Shown here piece after piece: positions 44,491 through 55,931 of a stretch of DNA of 64,000 nucleotides. Below the pieces are notes generated by a model. The model was not told where the DNA came from. It saw nothing but the letters and a program-made list of their open reading frames with translations, and searched no databases. The stretch spans positions 28,107,151 to 28,171,150 of the forward strand of contig NC_089281.1 of NCBI RefSeq assembly GCF_963678975.1, given 5' to 3'. The DNA comes from Dysidea avara (Eukaryota > Porifera > Demospongiae > Dictyoceratida > Dysideidae). A program made the translations under genes and the position numbers. Numbering within the stretch: position 1 is the first letter of the stretch; every line of letters begins with the position of its first letter.

Positions 44491-45161
44491 CTTATCTGTG
44501 TCCCCTTGTGTGATGACCACTCTTACTGCTGTACGTTGTTTGTGCACCTCTCCCTCCTCACGTACAGTGTGGCCTTGTGGTAAACAAAGTGTGACTTGCA
44601 TAACGTAACCACCCACTTAAAAAGTCCACAAATTTTGACCCAAACTCAATGTCCGTTTGCCATACACTACACCGTAGTAAGGCCAGCCAAATTAACAGAT
44701 TATACTCACTGGCTTCTTCACTCACTAACTTGCTACTTCTAGTTGTTCCTTCAGTGACACATTCCCCTGTACAACAACAACAACAACAAAGACAACTTCA
44801 CACCGCTACAAGTCTCAAGAAATGTTCCACCAACTAGTAACAGCTTTACTACTCTCCCCCTAATGACTATTTACACATTAGGGGTACTGGTAGCAGGATG
44901 CTCTGGGAGCAACAATGTTTTTGAGATTAGCAAGTTGTCCTGCAACGTTGTAGAAACCACTAAGCACTATCTCTGTCTCACATGACTATCATCAGTCTAG
45001 CCCCACCCCCTTACACTGCAAGGTTAAGCTCGGCTATTTGGTGATACCCGTCTCGTTCCTTAGCTCATCTTTCAGCTGTGTCATCAGATGCCTGCCTTGA
45101 AGCAGGTCTTTGCCTTCAGCTCCAATGTCCCCTGAGTCATCTGCTCTATACCAGTGCATCC
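44401..45161 (-). CDS. Unrecognised small multi-exon gene candidate (about 108 aa)
   Basis: Four minus-strand exons fit GT-AG rules and keep one frame: 45048-45161 (ATG at 45159), 44710-44766, 44488-44615 and 44401-44433 (stop TAA). The predicted protein begins MHWYRADDSGDIG, contains LLQGRHLMTQLKDELRNE and LCLPQGHTVREEGEVHKQRT, and ends TDKKELEDKINLLQ, a charged, partly helical protein. I do not recognise the family. An upstream exon-like stretch, 45983-46056 (MTETDSPWAELAGSGG before a GTGAAC donor), is one base out of phase with the next exon, so it is either 5' untranslated or wrongly delimited. A mirror copy lies in the left half of the palindrome. Confidence 0.45.
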
Positions 45162-46322
45162 CTGTGACAATTTGAAACAATGAGCAATATCAACACACAT
45201 TGTGTCATCAAATATGCCAACCACATAACAATTATTCAAATACGTGATTAGCAGCACCACTTCTAACATACAGTAATACAAGCATAGACATGCCCGGGAC
45301 TATGATGCATGACCGATCTCCTTTAGTAAACATAAATTTTCACCACAGCAGCACTATAGTATTGGATTACAATAGAATAATGGTATATGTTAAAGCTCCC
45401 AACGGAACTGCTTCTAGAACACCTACTACTGAAACTAGTACTGCATGTGCACACTAAAAGGATTAGAAAATGGCAAGCCATAGATTATATAGGATCAACG
45501 ATAAAGCACGATCATGTCGAATTAGGTTAGGTTAGGAGTTAGGTTAGGAGCTAGATTAGGATTAGGAGTTAGGAAACCGGGTTAGTAGGATTAGAGTTAG
45601 GGTATGGGTTAGGACTACTTTAAATCTCCCATGATCGTGTTTTATCGATGATCCGATTATATATTCCCTAGGTGGGGAATATATAATCTATGCCTGAACA
45701 ATGTGACTTCCGTGAAACAAACAAAAACGGTAAATTCACAAAATGTAAAAATTTTCTAACTCAGAAGTGGACCCACAAAAAATGAGTGCTTCCCTGCCAA
45801 TTCACCTGAGTAAATGATGCAAACTTAGCTGTGCTTTTGGTGGGGTCACCTGAACTGGACACTGAATGACTGACATACTGGCATATCAAATGAAGATAGC
45901 TACTCATGCAGTCTCAGGAAATCCAACTAACCAACAATTGCAGTTTACACTATCATACCATATAGATATATTCAGTGTTCACCATTTCATGTTCTTATAG
46001 CCTTCATTTCCTCCACTCCCAGCAAGTTCAGCCCATGGCGAATCTGTTTCAGTCATCTCGTGTGTTGTGAGTTGGCAAAGGAAATCTTCACCTACTGTAG
46101 TAAGACTAGCTTCCTGTATAATTCGCTCCTTGACTTCGCTACATCACTTGAGAAGAAGAACCTCGAGGAACCCAGCTGGGTTGATTCGAGGGTTTTGTCC
46201 CCGAGATTCACCAACCCCCTGAGTAATGTGACTTTACGTAAAACAAACAAAAACGGTAAGTTCACCAAACGAGAAAAATTTTCTAAGTCAGAAGTAGGCC
46301 CAAAAAAAAAAATTGGCCCTGC
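44955..46322. repeat. Palindrome, right arm (pairs with 40495-41875)
   Basis: Reverse-complement partner of the left arm. Within it the MITE copy lies at 45479-45692. The arm ends about 70 bp before the ATG of the TRIM-NHL gene at 46395, so the presumed promoter region of that gene lies in the arm. It also holds a 75-codon open frame (46035-46258; MANLFQSSRVCC, then a GTAAGT) antisense to the start of the small gene; a mirror copy occurs on the left. Confidence 0.95.
45479..45692. mobile_element. MITE with CATAGATTATAT ends (right-arm copy)
   Basis: Reverse-oriented copy of 41131-41344, with the same hairpin and the same degenerate GTTAGG-rich middle. It was duplicated along with the arm and is not an independent insertion. 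Confidence 0.75.
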
Positions 46323-46394
46323 GCGGCCGCCCCTTCGACCGCGCCAGACTCGTGCAATTTTATTTGACAACGTGATCAACCTATCGAGGAGAAT

Positions 46395-48689
46395 ATGGCG
46401 TTTGACTCGACGCGATTAGGCGGTATAGAAGAATGGCAACAGATCGAGGAAGAAATAACTTGTTCCATCTGTGGAGATCTCTTTACTGATCCAAAGACCA
46501 TCCCGTGTTTGCACACGTTCTGTAAGCGATGTATTGAGAGGAGTATAGAATCTAATAATAAAATGGAAGCCGTTGTTTGTTGTCCATTATGTCGTGCACC
46601 TTTCCCTCAAGACGAGGTAGCATCTATTCCCACTAATTCCACAGTTCATCAGTTCGTAAAAAAGTTCAAAAAGGCAGGAGCGAGGGCGGGGAAAATTTCA
46701 AAGGAGACAACAGAAGAACAGTCACAGTGTGGTAACTGCAGTGGAAATTTACCAGCAGTCACTTGGTGTGTAGAGTGTAAAGACTCTTTTTGTCATGATT
46801 GCAATGAAGCACATAAGAAATTGAAATTATCCAGATGGCACAAAATTGTTCCCATTAAAGATTTTTCCCAAGATCCTAAACTAACCTTATCTGCACCAGA
46901 AAAGGCTGAATTTTGCAAGACCCACAAAAAGCAACCACTAGACCTGTACTGTAGGACTTGTAGTAGTTTAATATGTCGAGACTGCACCTTTAAAGATCAT
47001 CCTCTTGAAAACCATGATTTTGATTTCAACGAAAATATGGTGGGCAAAGTTAGGGAGAAATTAGAGCAGGTACTTGTTTCCACAATAAAACAACTGCTAG
47101 AACAAGTGAGTAATGCAGTCAAACAACTTGATCATTGTGAGAAAAAAGTTGAATCAGAAAGTAAAATAAACCTTGAGAAGATACGAGCTACATATGATGA
47201 AGTGTACAAGTTGTTAAAGCAACAAGAACAGCAGACAATAAAAAAATTAAACTCTATTACTAGCTTATTTGTAAAGAGACTTTCCTTGCAAAAGGAAAAT
47301 GCGATATCAATAGAAGATCAGTTGGTGAGTTGTAGTGAGTTTTGTAACAAGACCATAACAGTTAACAGCACAAAGCAATTGTTAACGTATAATAAATGGA
47401 TTGAAAGTAAAGTAGATGACCTAACAAAACAAGTGCAAAATGCTAGGTTCAATCCAGAGTGTAAAGCAAGTGACATGGTTGTTAGATGTTGTAAACCATT
47501 CGAGTTTGCTCGTAATTTAGTCTGTGATGTGTGTCGTGTTCCCCATTTTTCTGATTGTACTCCAAGTGGTCCAGCAATAATTAGTAATCCAGTTAACATA
47601 ACTGTTACACTGAAAGATGTTTTTGGATCTCTAATCGCAAACCAGTCAAAAGATTTAGAAATCCGCTGTGACAAGGAGTTTTTACAAAATGTAAGTATTG
47701 AAGAGGAGTCATTAGGACAATACCATATATGGTATAATCCTAAACAAAAAGAGACTCATTCATTATCAATTTATTGGAGAGGAACAGCACTGAACCATAA
47801 AGTTAACGTGTTTGTCCGAAGTTATCATTATTTTCAGCCGGAGGTAAAGATTATTATTGACAAATATGGACCTGCTAACAATGCATTAGGGCATCCTCTT
47901 CTGTTGGCTAAAGGACCTAACAATGAACTTATAGTTCGTGATAATTCCACCAATCAGTTAGTGGTATTTGATAAAAACTTCCAATACTCTCATGTCATTG
48001 GTGGAGAAGGTAGTGGAAATGAAAAGTTCATGTACATCACTGGAATAGCTGTAAACAAGAAGGGAGATTTGTACATTGCAGATTCTGAATTGCACTGTAT
48101 TCAGAAGTTCAAACTTGATGGAGATTATGTGTCCCAATTTGGCAGCAAAGGTGATAATGATGGAGAGTTTAATTCTCCATATGGGCTAGTGTTGTCCCAG
48201 TCAGGACTATTGTTTGTGTGTGACAGTTGCAACAACAGAATTCAAGTATTCCAAAATGGGCAATTTTCTTACTGCTTTGGAAAGTACGGCACATGTCATG
48301 GTATGTTCAATGATCCCAAAGATATAGCACTGAATGGTAAAGATCAATTGTTTGTTGCTGATTGCCAAAATAACAGAGTCCAAGTGTTTGCTACAAACGG
48401 ACAATTCTGTCAAGCATTTTGTAGCTTTACTGGAGTCCACAGGCACTATAATTTATATCAACCAGTTGGAATACACTACACTCCAGATGGGCACCTATTG
48501 GTTAGTTGCTGGAATTCCCATTGTGTATTAGTGTTTGAAGAAAATGGAAATTTTACATCAGCTATTGAAGGCTCTTATCAAGGGGAGCATAGGTTTAGTA
48601 GCCCTTATGGAATAGTGATGATGGATAATGGAAAGATAGTAATAAGTGCTACAAGAGGTGGCGACCACAACGTATTGGTAGTGTTATAA
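46395..48689 (+). CDS. TRIM-NHL protein (RING, two B-boxes, coiled coil, filamin-like, NHL)
   Basis: This is an intronless gene of 764 codons from ATG 46395 (MAFDSTRLGG) to TAA 48687-48689. The RING has CSIC at 23-26, PCLHTFCKRC at 37-46 and CCPLC at about 63-67. The first B-box is CGNC..CVEC..CHDC (about 115-150) and the second CKTH..CRTC..CRDC (about 173-213). The coiled coil spans about 215-350, the filamin-like domain about 395-475 and the NHL repeats about 490-764. The tail ends VLVVL where its paralogues end LVVF. It is divergent from the other copies, for example in the linker after the RING (KKAGARAGKISKETTEE). All zinc ligands are kept, so it is probably an active E3 ligase (inference). 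Its 5' flank is the palindrome arm, which may influence its expression. Confidence 0.95.
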   Translation: MAFDSTRLGGIEEWQQIEEEITCSICGDLFTDPKTIPCLHTFCKRCIERSIESNNKMEAVVCCPLCRAPFPQDEVASIPTNSTVHQFVKKFKKAGARAGKISKETTEEQSQCGNCSGNLPAVTWCVECKDSFCHDCNEAHKKLKLSRWHKIVPIKDFSQDPKLTLSAPEKAEFCKTHKKQPLDLYCRTCSSLICRDCTFKDHPLENHDFDFNENMVGKVREKLEQVLVSTIKQLLEQVSNAVKQLDHCEKKVESESKINLEKIRATYDEVYKLLKQQEQQTIKKLNSITSLFVKRLSLQKENAISIEDQLVSCSEFCNKTITVNSTKQLLTYNKWIESKVDDLTKQVQNARFNPECKASDMVVRCCKPFEFARNLVCDVCRVPHFSDCTPSGPAIISNPVNITVTLKDVFGSLIANQSKDLEIRCDKEFLQNVSIEEESLGQYHIWYNPKQKETHSLSIYWRGTALNHKVNVFVRSYHYFQPEVKIIIDKYGPANNALGHPLLLAKGPNNELIVRDNSTNQLVVFDKNFQYSHVIGGEGSGNEKFMYITGIAVNKKGDLYIADSELHCIQKFKLDGDYVSQFGSKGDNDGEFNSPYGLVLSQSGLLFVCDSCNNRIQVFQNGQFSYCFGKYGTCHGMFNDPKDIALNGKDQLFVADCQNNRVQVFATNGQFCQAFCSFTGVHRHYNLYQPVGIHYTPDGHLLVSCWNSHCVLVFEENGNFTSAIEGSYQGEHRFSSPYGIVMMDNGKIVISATRGGDHNVLVVL

Positions 48690-49923
48690 CAGTTTACCCA
48701 TATAGTGTGAGTAAGTGTCCTACATGTTGCTATTATCACTTTATGTATAATTATAGTGTTGTTCAAATATAAATGGGAAGCTGATTAATTTACATTCTTA
48801 TTTTATGCTTATCAACTGCATTGCTCATAGCTATAGCTATTACAAGAAAATTAGGTATCTTATGGGATTGAGGGAAAAAAGCGAAACAAGGGAATATATG
48901 TATAGCTAGCTAAAAGGGAGTAAAACAAGAGAGGTTGTCTACCTGCAGATATAATGGGAATTATACTTCAGTCTATATAATCATCACTGAATTAGGGATT
49001 AAAATGACCAGATTTTACAAAACTGGTCAAAATTACACATCAAGCAAAATCACACTAACACCACCATGCAGTGGATAGCTACACTATCGTACTAGTTTTG
49101 ACCCTCACTAAACTACTCAAGGCTAGGCATCTTTTCTGGGTGGTGTGCAGAGCTCGAATGGTGGTTTCTGGCCTTGCGAAGGACCTGGCTTGGTTTACTG
49201 GTGGATAGCTCGATAATGTTGGCCAAACATTTTTTCTTTTGATTTTGCTACATATCAGCCACTAAGGAGCCAGCACAGCCCTGTAATCTCATGTCTGAAC
49301 TCCAATTGTAGCCTACCTCCATTTATCGAAGTCTATTTCTTGCCCACCCCCCACCCCTTTGCATATTAAAACACAAGTAAAATTAACCATGCATTTAAAT
49401 TTCCGTAAAACATTATGCATATACAGCAGCCTATGGAGGTAAGTTACATTATCTATCATAATTTTTTTTCTGAAGATGGCATCAATTGTTCGGCCACCAT
49501 TACACACGCATAAGCCTCCTTTATCCAATGATTAAAATTAAATTAATGCCAAAGTGTTTACAGGCTGCAAATTTACAACAAACAATAGTAAGTAGCAACT
49601 TAATCCATTGGAGAGTCAAGGTTGCGTACAATCACTGGTGGGTTGAACTACTGAAATCAAGTTCTTTTTTCTTCCTTTTGTCTTTTAAGCACATATTTGG
49701 GCAATTGGTTGTAGTTATTACTACATTTAATGTAGAATATACAGGTAGACCTGTCTACTTTGCACTACCTGTGCATTTTAGCACAATTAACACAATCAGC
49801 AGGTATCATTTGCCAATCAATCTTGAGATCAACCCTGAAGAAATGCTTGGCTGTAAAACAGATGAGTATATACTTTGTGATGTAGCTAACAGCTGTCTCT
49901 TCCAGAGAGTCATGCATGACTAC
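48690..49923. other. Intergenic DNA with one unexplained open frame
   Basis: A plus-strand frame from about 49486 runs open for about 145 codons up to the MITE at 49924. It includes YHLPINLEINPEEMLGCKTD, but no family is recognised and an ATG start appears only at 49529. It may be an old exon or gene remnant. The remainder holds nothing I can name. Confidence 0.3.
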
Positions 49924-50220
49924 CAGGGGCGGTGGAGCAGGCCAAAGAGTGAGGGGGCCAGGCTAGATGTAAGTTGAAGACCAAAAAAAAAAAGGTCACA
50001 GCCTGCTGACAATAGCTGCTTCACCAATTATATCTCCTTATTTATAACTACACATACATAGCTAGTAATTTTGCTACACTGCTTCTTTGAATACTGTGAC
50101 TGTTCTATTAGAGTATCTCGATCTTTTCTTGCAAACAGTGTCCCAAAAAAGTGGGGGGGGGGGGGGGGGGGGGGGCACGGCCCCCCTGGCCCTCCTGTCT
50201 CCACCTCCTATGATGACTAC
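49916..50220. mobile_element. hAT MITE with target duplication ATGACTAC
   Basis: The element is 49924-50212 (289 bp). The left end CAGGGGCGGTGGAGCAGG and the right end, reverse-complemented CATAGGAGGTGGAGACAGG, are inverted repeats. ATGACTAC flanks both ends (49916-49923 and 50213-50220). It carries one inverted CTCTAATAGAACAGTCA motif (50098-50116) and a G run of over 20 bases near 50153-50175. Confidence 0.95.
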
Positions 50221-52430
50221 CATTCTTCTTATCATGGAGTATAATTGTATACAGTACATGTTTAGTTATAATAATAACCATGTATCCTAATACTATTAAG
50301 TAATGGTCTTTCGAGTCAGCAAAATTAAGTGACTGTCTTGCTATTTGACAATACATACACCCTGAATAGCTGCAGCTGACATATTCTGGCATGGTGGCTG
50401 CACTGCTTTCTATTGTGTTTGGAGGTGGGAGTGGTCTAACTACATAAGATTATCATATTCTATGTAACAAACAATAGCCTGTTGACCAATATTTGGTGAA
50501 AAGGGGAAAAAAACCTGAGTCCAGTAGTCCAATCACTAGCCCAGTCCAGTGATTGTATACAACTGGAGAGTCGGCAATCATGAAGTATGCATCCTAATTA
50601 AATAATGGCATCACTGTAACCATGGTGATTACGAATTTTTTTGGATAGAGCGACTCATAAGGAGTTGAAATGGTACTAAAGTTTATGATAGTTGATCATG
50701 TCTAGTGCTTGTAAAAATTGAAAATACAAAGTGATGCAAAATGTATAGAGTCTGTGTTGGAGAAATCAAAGATAGCAGCCTGAGACCTTTAGACAATCGG
50801 AGTTTAATCAGTCCATTTCATGATCCAAAGACAAAAAACAAACAAAGGACACTGCACAGTATTGCTAATAAAATGATTACTGGCAGTAACTTCGTAATTT
50901 TCATTTTTGCCATTCTGACTTCACAAATCCCAATAACATGTTTTGATATGGTGAGCACTCATGATACTACTTCACTTGTCCAACAGCTCAGATTTTCTTG
51001 GTGGGAAAAGCTACAAATACTGAGAGTGGTCTGAAAGGTAATAGATTGATGCATCTTTTGTGTAAATTTCATACGCATGCTTGTTATCCTTGGCAAGTTA
51101 TGCTGATTTGAATTCTTTAAAATCTTGTATCTCAAAACTTCTATAATGTGCAATTCGGATCGTTTTTCCAAAATCCAATCACAAATGTCATTATATAGTA
51201 TATAGATAACCTCTCTTGTTTCATTACCTTATACCTTGTTTTATCCCTAATCCAACTTAAAATTCCTTCTACTGTTTGTTGATTTGTAATTTAAACTCTA
51301 TAACCAGTGTTTATTCTCAGATTCAGTATCAAATGGTTTGAAAATTTTCTTGGGTACATATATGGCTATCACACAGTGACGATTATTCAATTTCAATAGT
51401 CTAAATTTACCCAGTTTCTTATACTTCGTTTTCTTACAGTAGTTAGTGCTCTCAACTCACAAAATTGTCCCTGAATTCACCCTCAGAAAGTGTAATTTAA
51501 AAAAATTTCTAAGCCAAAGTGGCATGCACAACCAGCAAAAATATCCTCAGATTTAATCTCAGAAGTCTGATTTTAAAATTTTCTTTGTTTTAAGAATGGA
51601 CTATGAAAAATAGTCTATGATGTTCAATCTCAAATAGCATAAGTTTTAAATATTTTCTTGGGCAATGACATCCACCCAGATCTCTTGACCTGGTGCCTTA
51701 GTATCATACAATTACAGCCAATTGCATATATGTCTCATATAAATTGTTATTCATCAACATAATATACGCAATGCACTATAATAGAATAATTGAGCATGAG
51801 GTGCACATGGTTGTCCTAGATTTATATCATCGTCATCATTACAACACTCATGCATCAAGCTCAACCAACGATAGGATCTGGTTTCACCCAATGACACAAC
51901 CTTAAATGACTAGTCCATTATAGTTGTTAGTTTGGACAAAATTAATGTAGTCAGCTATCATAGACTTTCACATAGTCAAACCCACTTCTCCCCCCCCCCC
52001 CCCATTCTTAATTCCTCCAAAGGAGAAAGCATCTCTGCAATCACTCCAGGAAAATATGGACAATAAGCGTGATAGCTACCCCGCACTTTGCCCCACACCT
52101 TGCATTGTCAGCAAAAAGAACTGGAACACAAAGGAGTAAAACCAGTCCATGATGCATGTATTGTACATACTGAGGTTGGTGAAAAGGCATGTTTCGGGAT
52201 GAAGTGACATCAAGCAGTGTAGAACACTTATAGGTTAATTATTATTAATTTTGTTAAGATGTAAATTAAGGCAAACCGGTATGAATTAGTGTGTAATTAC
52301 AAGCCATCATACATGGTATATATTATAGACCACTAATCATCTATCAAAATATTTAAAGATTCAGAGTTCCTTGCAGCATTCACAGCTTCTGGGGGCAGCT
52401 CTCACTGTTAAAAATTCATTCAACAAAGGA
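50221..52430. repeat. Repeat-derived intergenic DNA, including R1 copy 3
   Basis: Positions about 52000-52235 match repeat R1 (GTCAGCAAAAAGAACTGGAA, ACATACTGAGGT). At about 51320-51690, phrases such as TTCAATCTCA, AAAATTTTCTTGGG and GGCAATGACA recur several times and also occur inside the hAT elements at 20198 and 22894, so this is probably a decayed hAT interior. No gene was seen. Confidence 0.45.
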
Positions 52431-53582
52431 TGTCCTGTATAAAAACTCTAATAGCAGCTTGTGGTATATTTTTGATATACTACAGCAAACTAGCCAATAG
52501 AATCAGTATAATATTATCACTTGTACATTTGATATACGCATCTGATTGGCTAAAATTTTTAGATAGTGTTTGGTTGTTTTTCCAGTTAGGCATGTCCGAC
52601 TTGACAACTACTGGCACCATAGTAACCAATATGTGTTATCTAGCAACAGCATTGTTGCCTAGCAGCCATTGCTAGGCAACCACTACTAATTTTAAAAATG
52701 ATTTTGACACCATAGCAATGGTTGCTAAGCAACAACCAAAAAGCATGCAACTAGGTCAGGTTTAAATTTTGTTGCCTAGCAACAGTTGCTATGGATTGTT
52801 GGACCAATTTTCAAGATTGCAGGTTGCAACACATGTGCATACTCCTTGAGCATGCTAATCACAAGGAATTACTTATCAGTACTAGAAATTGCTGTTACTG
52901 ATTCCAAGTGGGAGACAAGATGTTGTATTAACATGTTGCACTACAGATATCATGGTATTCGAAATATATACCAAAAGATATACAAACTTAGAAAAGATGT
53001 TATAGTGCGAGGCTTTCACCATTTCCTAAATATGTATATCTTTTGGTATATATTTCGAATACCATGATATCTGTAGTATAACATGTTAATACAACATCTC
53101 GTCTCCCACTTGGAAGCAGTAACAGCAATTTCTAATGTTTTTACACCATTATTAGTACTGATAAGTAATTCTTTGTGATTAGCATGTTGAAGGAGTATGC
53201 ACATGTGTTGCAGCCTTGAAAATTGGTCAACAATCCTTAGCAACTGTTGCTAGACAACAAAATTTAAACCTGACCTAGTTACATGCCTTTTGGTGGTTGC
53301 TTAGCAACTGTACTATAGTGTCAAAATCATTTTTAGAATTAGTAGTGATTGCTTGTGGTTGCCTAGCAATGGTTGCTAGTAGGCAACAATGTTGTTGCTA
53401 GGTAACAGGTATTGGTTACTATGCTACTACCAGTTGTCAAATCGGACATGCCTAACTGGTAAAACAACCAAATACTATCAAAAAACTTTAACCAATCAGA
53501 TGCGTATATCATTCTATTGGCTAGTTTGCTGTAGTATATCAAAAATATACCACCAGCTGCTATTGGAATTTTGTACAGGACA
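52431..53582. repeat. Large foldback (inverted repeat, arms about 550 bp)
   Basis: Positions 52431-52983 are the reverse complement of 53034-53582 with minor differences, around a 50-bp unpaired centre. The outer ends are TGTCCTGTA and TACAGGACA. Each arm contains a cluster of palindromic words of the form GTTGCCTAGCAAC or TTGCTAGGCAACC (for example 52771-52783). No coding sequence is present. It may be a foldback transposon; no target duplication was found. Confidence 0.9.
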
Positions 53583-55931
53583 CGATATTGATGTTGCATT
53601 AATATATATATAGCAAAAGGTTTAAACAATTTGAAATTGTGACCCTTGCGGCGGTAAAAGTTTCTGGCTTCATGGGTCAAAATTGAAGTGGCCATGTATA
53701 AGAGTTCATGAATAAAGATCATATCCCCCTCTTCCTTCTGTACTACAAGTTAATCTGTCTGGATGAGGGATGGTAGCTAATGATGGAATAAGTCTAGTGG
53801 CTATGGAAGGATTAAGTGGCAAACTTTTGTAGCTATAAAATAATACTCTGCGGAATGGTTGAATCTGGAGGAAAAGTTTCATAGCTGTATGAAAATTTTC
53901 TAACTCAATTTTTTTTCCTTTCTTTTACCACTACGATGTATTATTTTATACAACAGTATAAAAGTATCACAGAAAAGTTACAATATGGGAACAGGCCAAG
54001 TCAACAGCTGGATCTTGAAAATTGCATCTATGATGGCTTGATCTTGATCCTTGTAAGCAGAAGGAAGCAATGAATAAGAAATAATCCAAACAGTGTCTGA
54101 TTATAAGGATGATCCTGTTTCTAGGAAATAAGTGCTGCAAGTCTTTTGTAAACAATATTTGCAACTGGACTCATCCCACCACAGCATGAAAACACCAAGG
54201 GAGAGAAATTTCCCTCTCTACCTTATGTACTCGCTCATCATTAGTTCTCTTCTTGTCATAGTTCGACAATAAGAATCAGCAAAAGGGTTACAAACTTTAC
54301 ACCAAAAAGGCCATTTTCCTATCCTATCCCAAAAACTCTGCTCTCATATCAAGCCAGGCACCCATCTTCAGTGTTAGCAGATCTGTAGTGGAATTGTTCT
54401 CCTGACAAATGTTGTAATGATGGTTCAGTGTGAACATTGTGGCAGACTTCTGACAACAAGGCTGCTGTAATTCATTTTGTCTTATTGAATTAAGTAGAAC
54501 CACAAAGGAATACCTAAAAGTATACTCAACAGTCATTGATTACCCACAAACACAGTCTGTTAGGTTATCGGGTTGAAAACTAAAGCATTTTCCAGTATTA
54601 ACTCCAATAGCCTGCAATATTTTAGCAGTACCAACCTCAATTACCCCTTAGAATGCATTTTTTCAACTGTCGGGGATGCTATTAGTGGAAAGAGAAACAG
54701 ATTAATGCAGAAATATTTAAACAGAAATACTTATTCGACGAAATCTGTAGGTTGCACCGGCAGATTCAGAATAATTGTTACTAACTGGTTAGATATAATT
54801 ATGTTAGGTACTAACTACTTACTATAAATTTTGGTACCCTATACTTTACCAAATCAAATTTTGGGAGTGAATACTTTAAAACATTTACTTAGAAAATTTA
54901 CATACCAAAAGTAATACTAGTACTTTACTATCATTGCAAGTCAAGGTCAAATACTAATACCAATACTATACTAACAGATTTCTTAATACTGGAACAACAC
55001 TAGTGTAGTAGTTAGAGATGTTTAAATGATCTAACTCAGCAAGCAGTTGTAAATGTTCTGTTTTCTGTTGCTTTCGACAATGTGAAGATTCAATATGTTG
55101 TCTTGAGTTGAGAGGACAGTAATACTTATTGATGGAGAAATGGAAGTATAGATAACAATGTCAGGGCGATAATATCACATTATGCTCTTAATTATGCTCC
55201 ATTATGCCAGCATTATGCTTTATGTTTTTCATCTCCTATTATGCCAAAAAGTATGCCAGCATAATCAATCACTAGTTACTCAAAGAAAGGTATTTAAAAA
55301 CAAGCAGCAAGTTACATCACATGATCCACATAGATATTGACACCTGTCTTCAACTCAGTTTGGTGTCAATATCTATAATAGCTATAATGCAATAAAGCCG
55401 AAAGTTTCAAATTTATATTCTGTACTCAATAGCCCACACTAATTTATACCAAGCAAAATTGTTGCGTGGGAAGATAATTACCAGTAGCTATATATGAGTA
55501 AAATCATATTCAATAAGTGTGTGGCATTTGTAAATTTATCATCCCTATAATTATACAGCATACCCAAAGGCTATAGGTTATACTCCATATGTAAGTAATC
55601 TAGGCAAACCGTGCAAGGTTAGCAAGTATAACTATAAATTCGGTTCTGTACAGCTAAATAAATGTCAAGGGCCAGTATGTATTTAGACAGATACTAATAA
55701 TTTTTAATGGAGGGAATACACACAGTACATGTGTAACCAGACAATCACTACAATGGTAGAATATATGTGCTCACTACAAAACTTTCAATTAAACTCTTCT
55801 ACTTTCTACAATTAATTCTAGAACAACTGTAAATATGCATGCCAGTGTTACAGCCAACAAACATAGTATAACCTCACATATAAAAACCGAAACAAAACCT
55901 TAAAATGCAGATAGCCCGTATGTCTAGATAA
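53583..55931. other. Intergenic DNA, no gene recognised
   Basis: Around 54800-55005, words such as ACTAATACCAATAC lead up to an end CTGGAACAACACTA, which resembles the TAGTGTTGTT hAT terminus of 29306. A matching left end was not found, so no element is called. Nothing else is supported. Confidence 0.4.
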
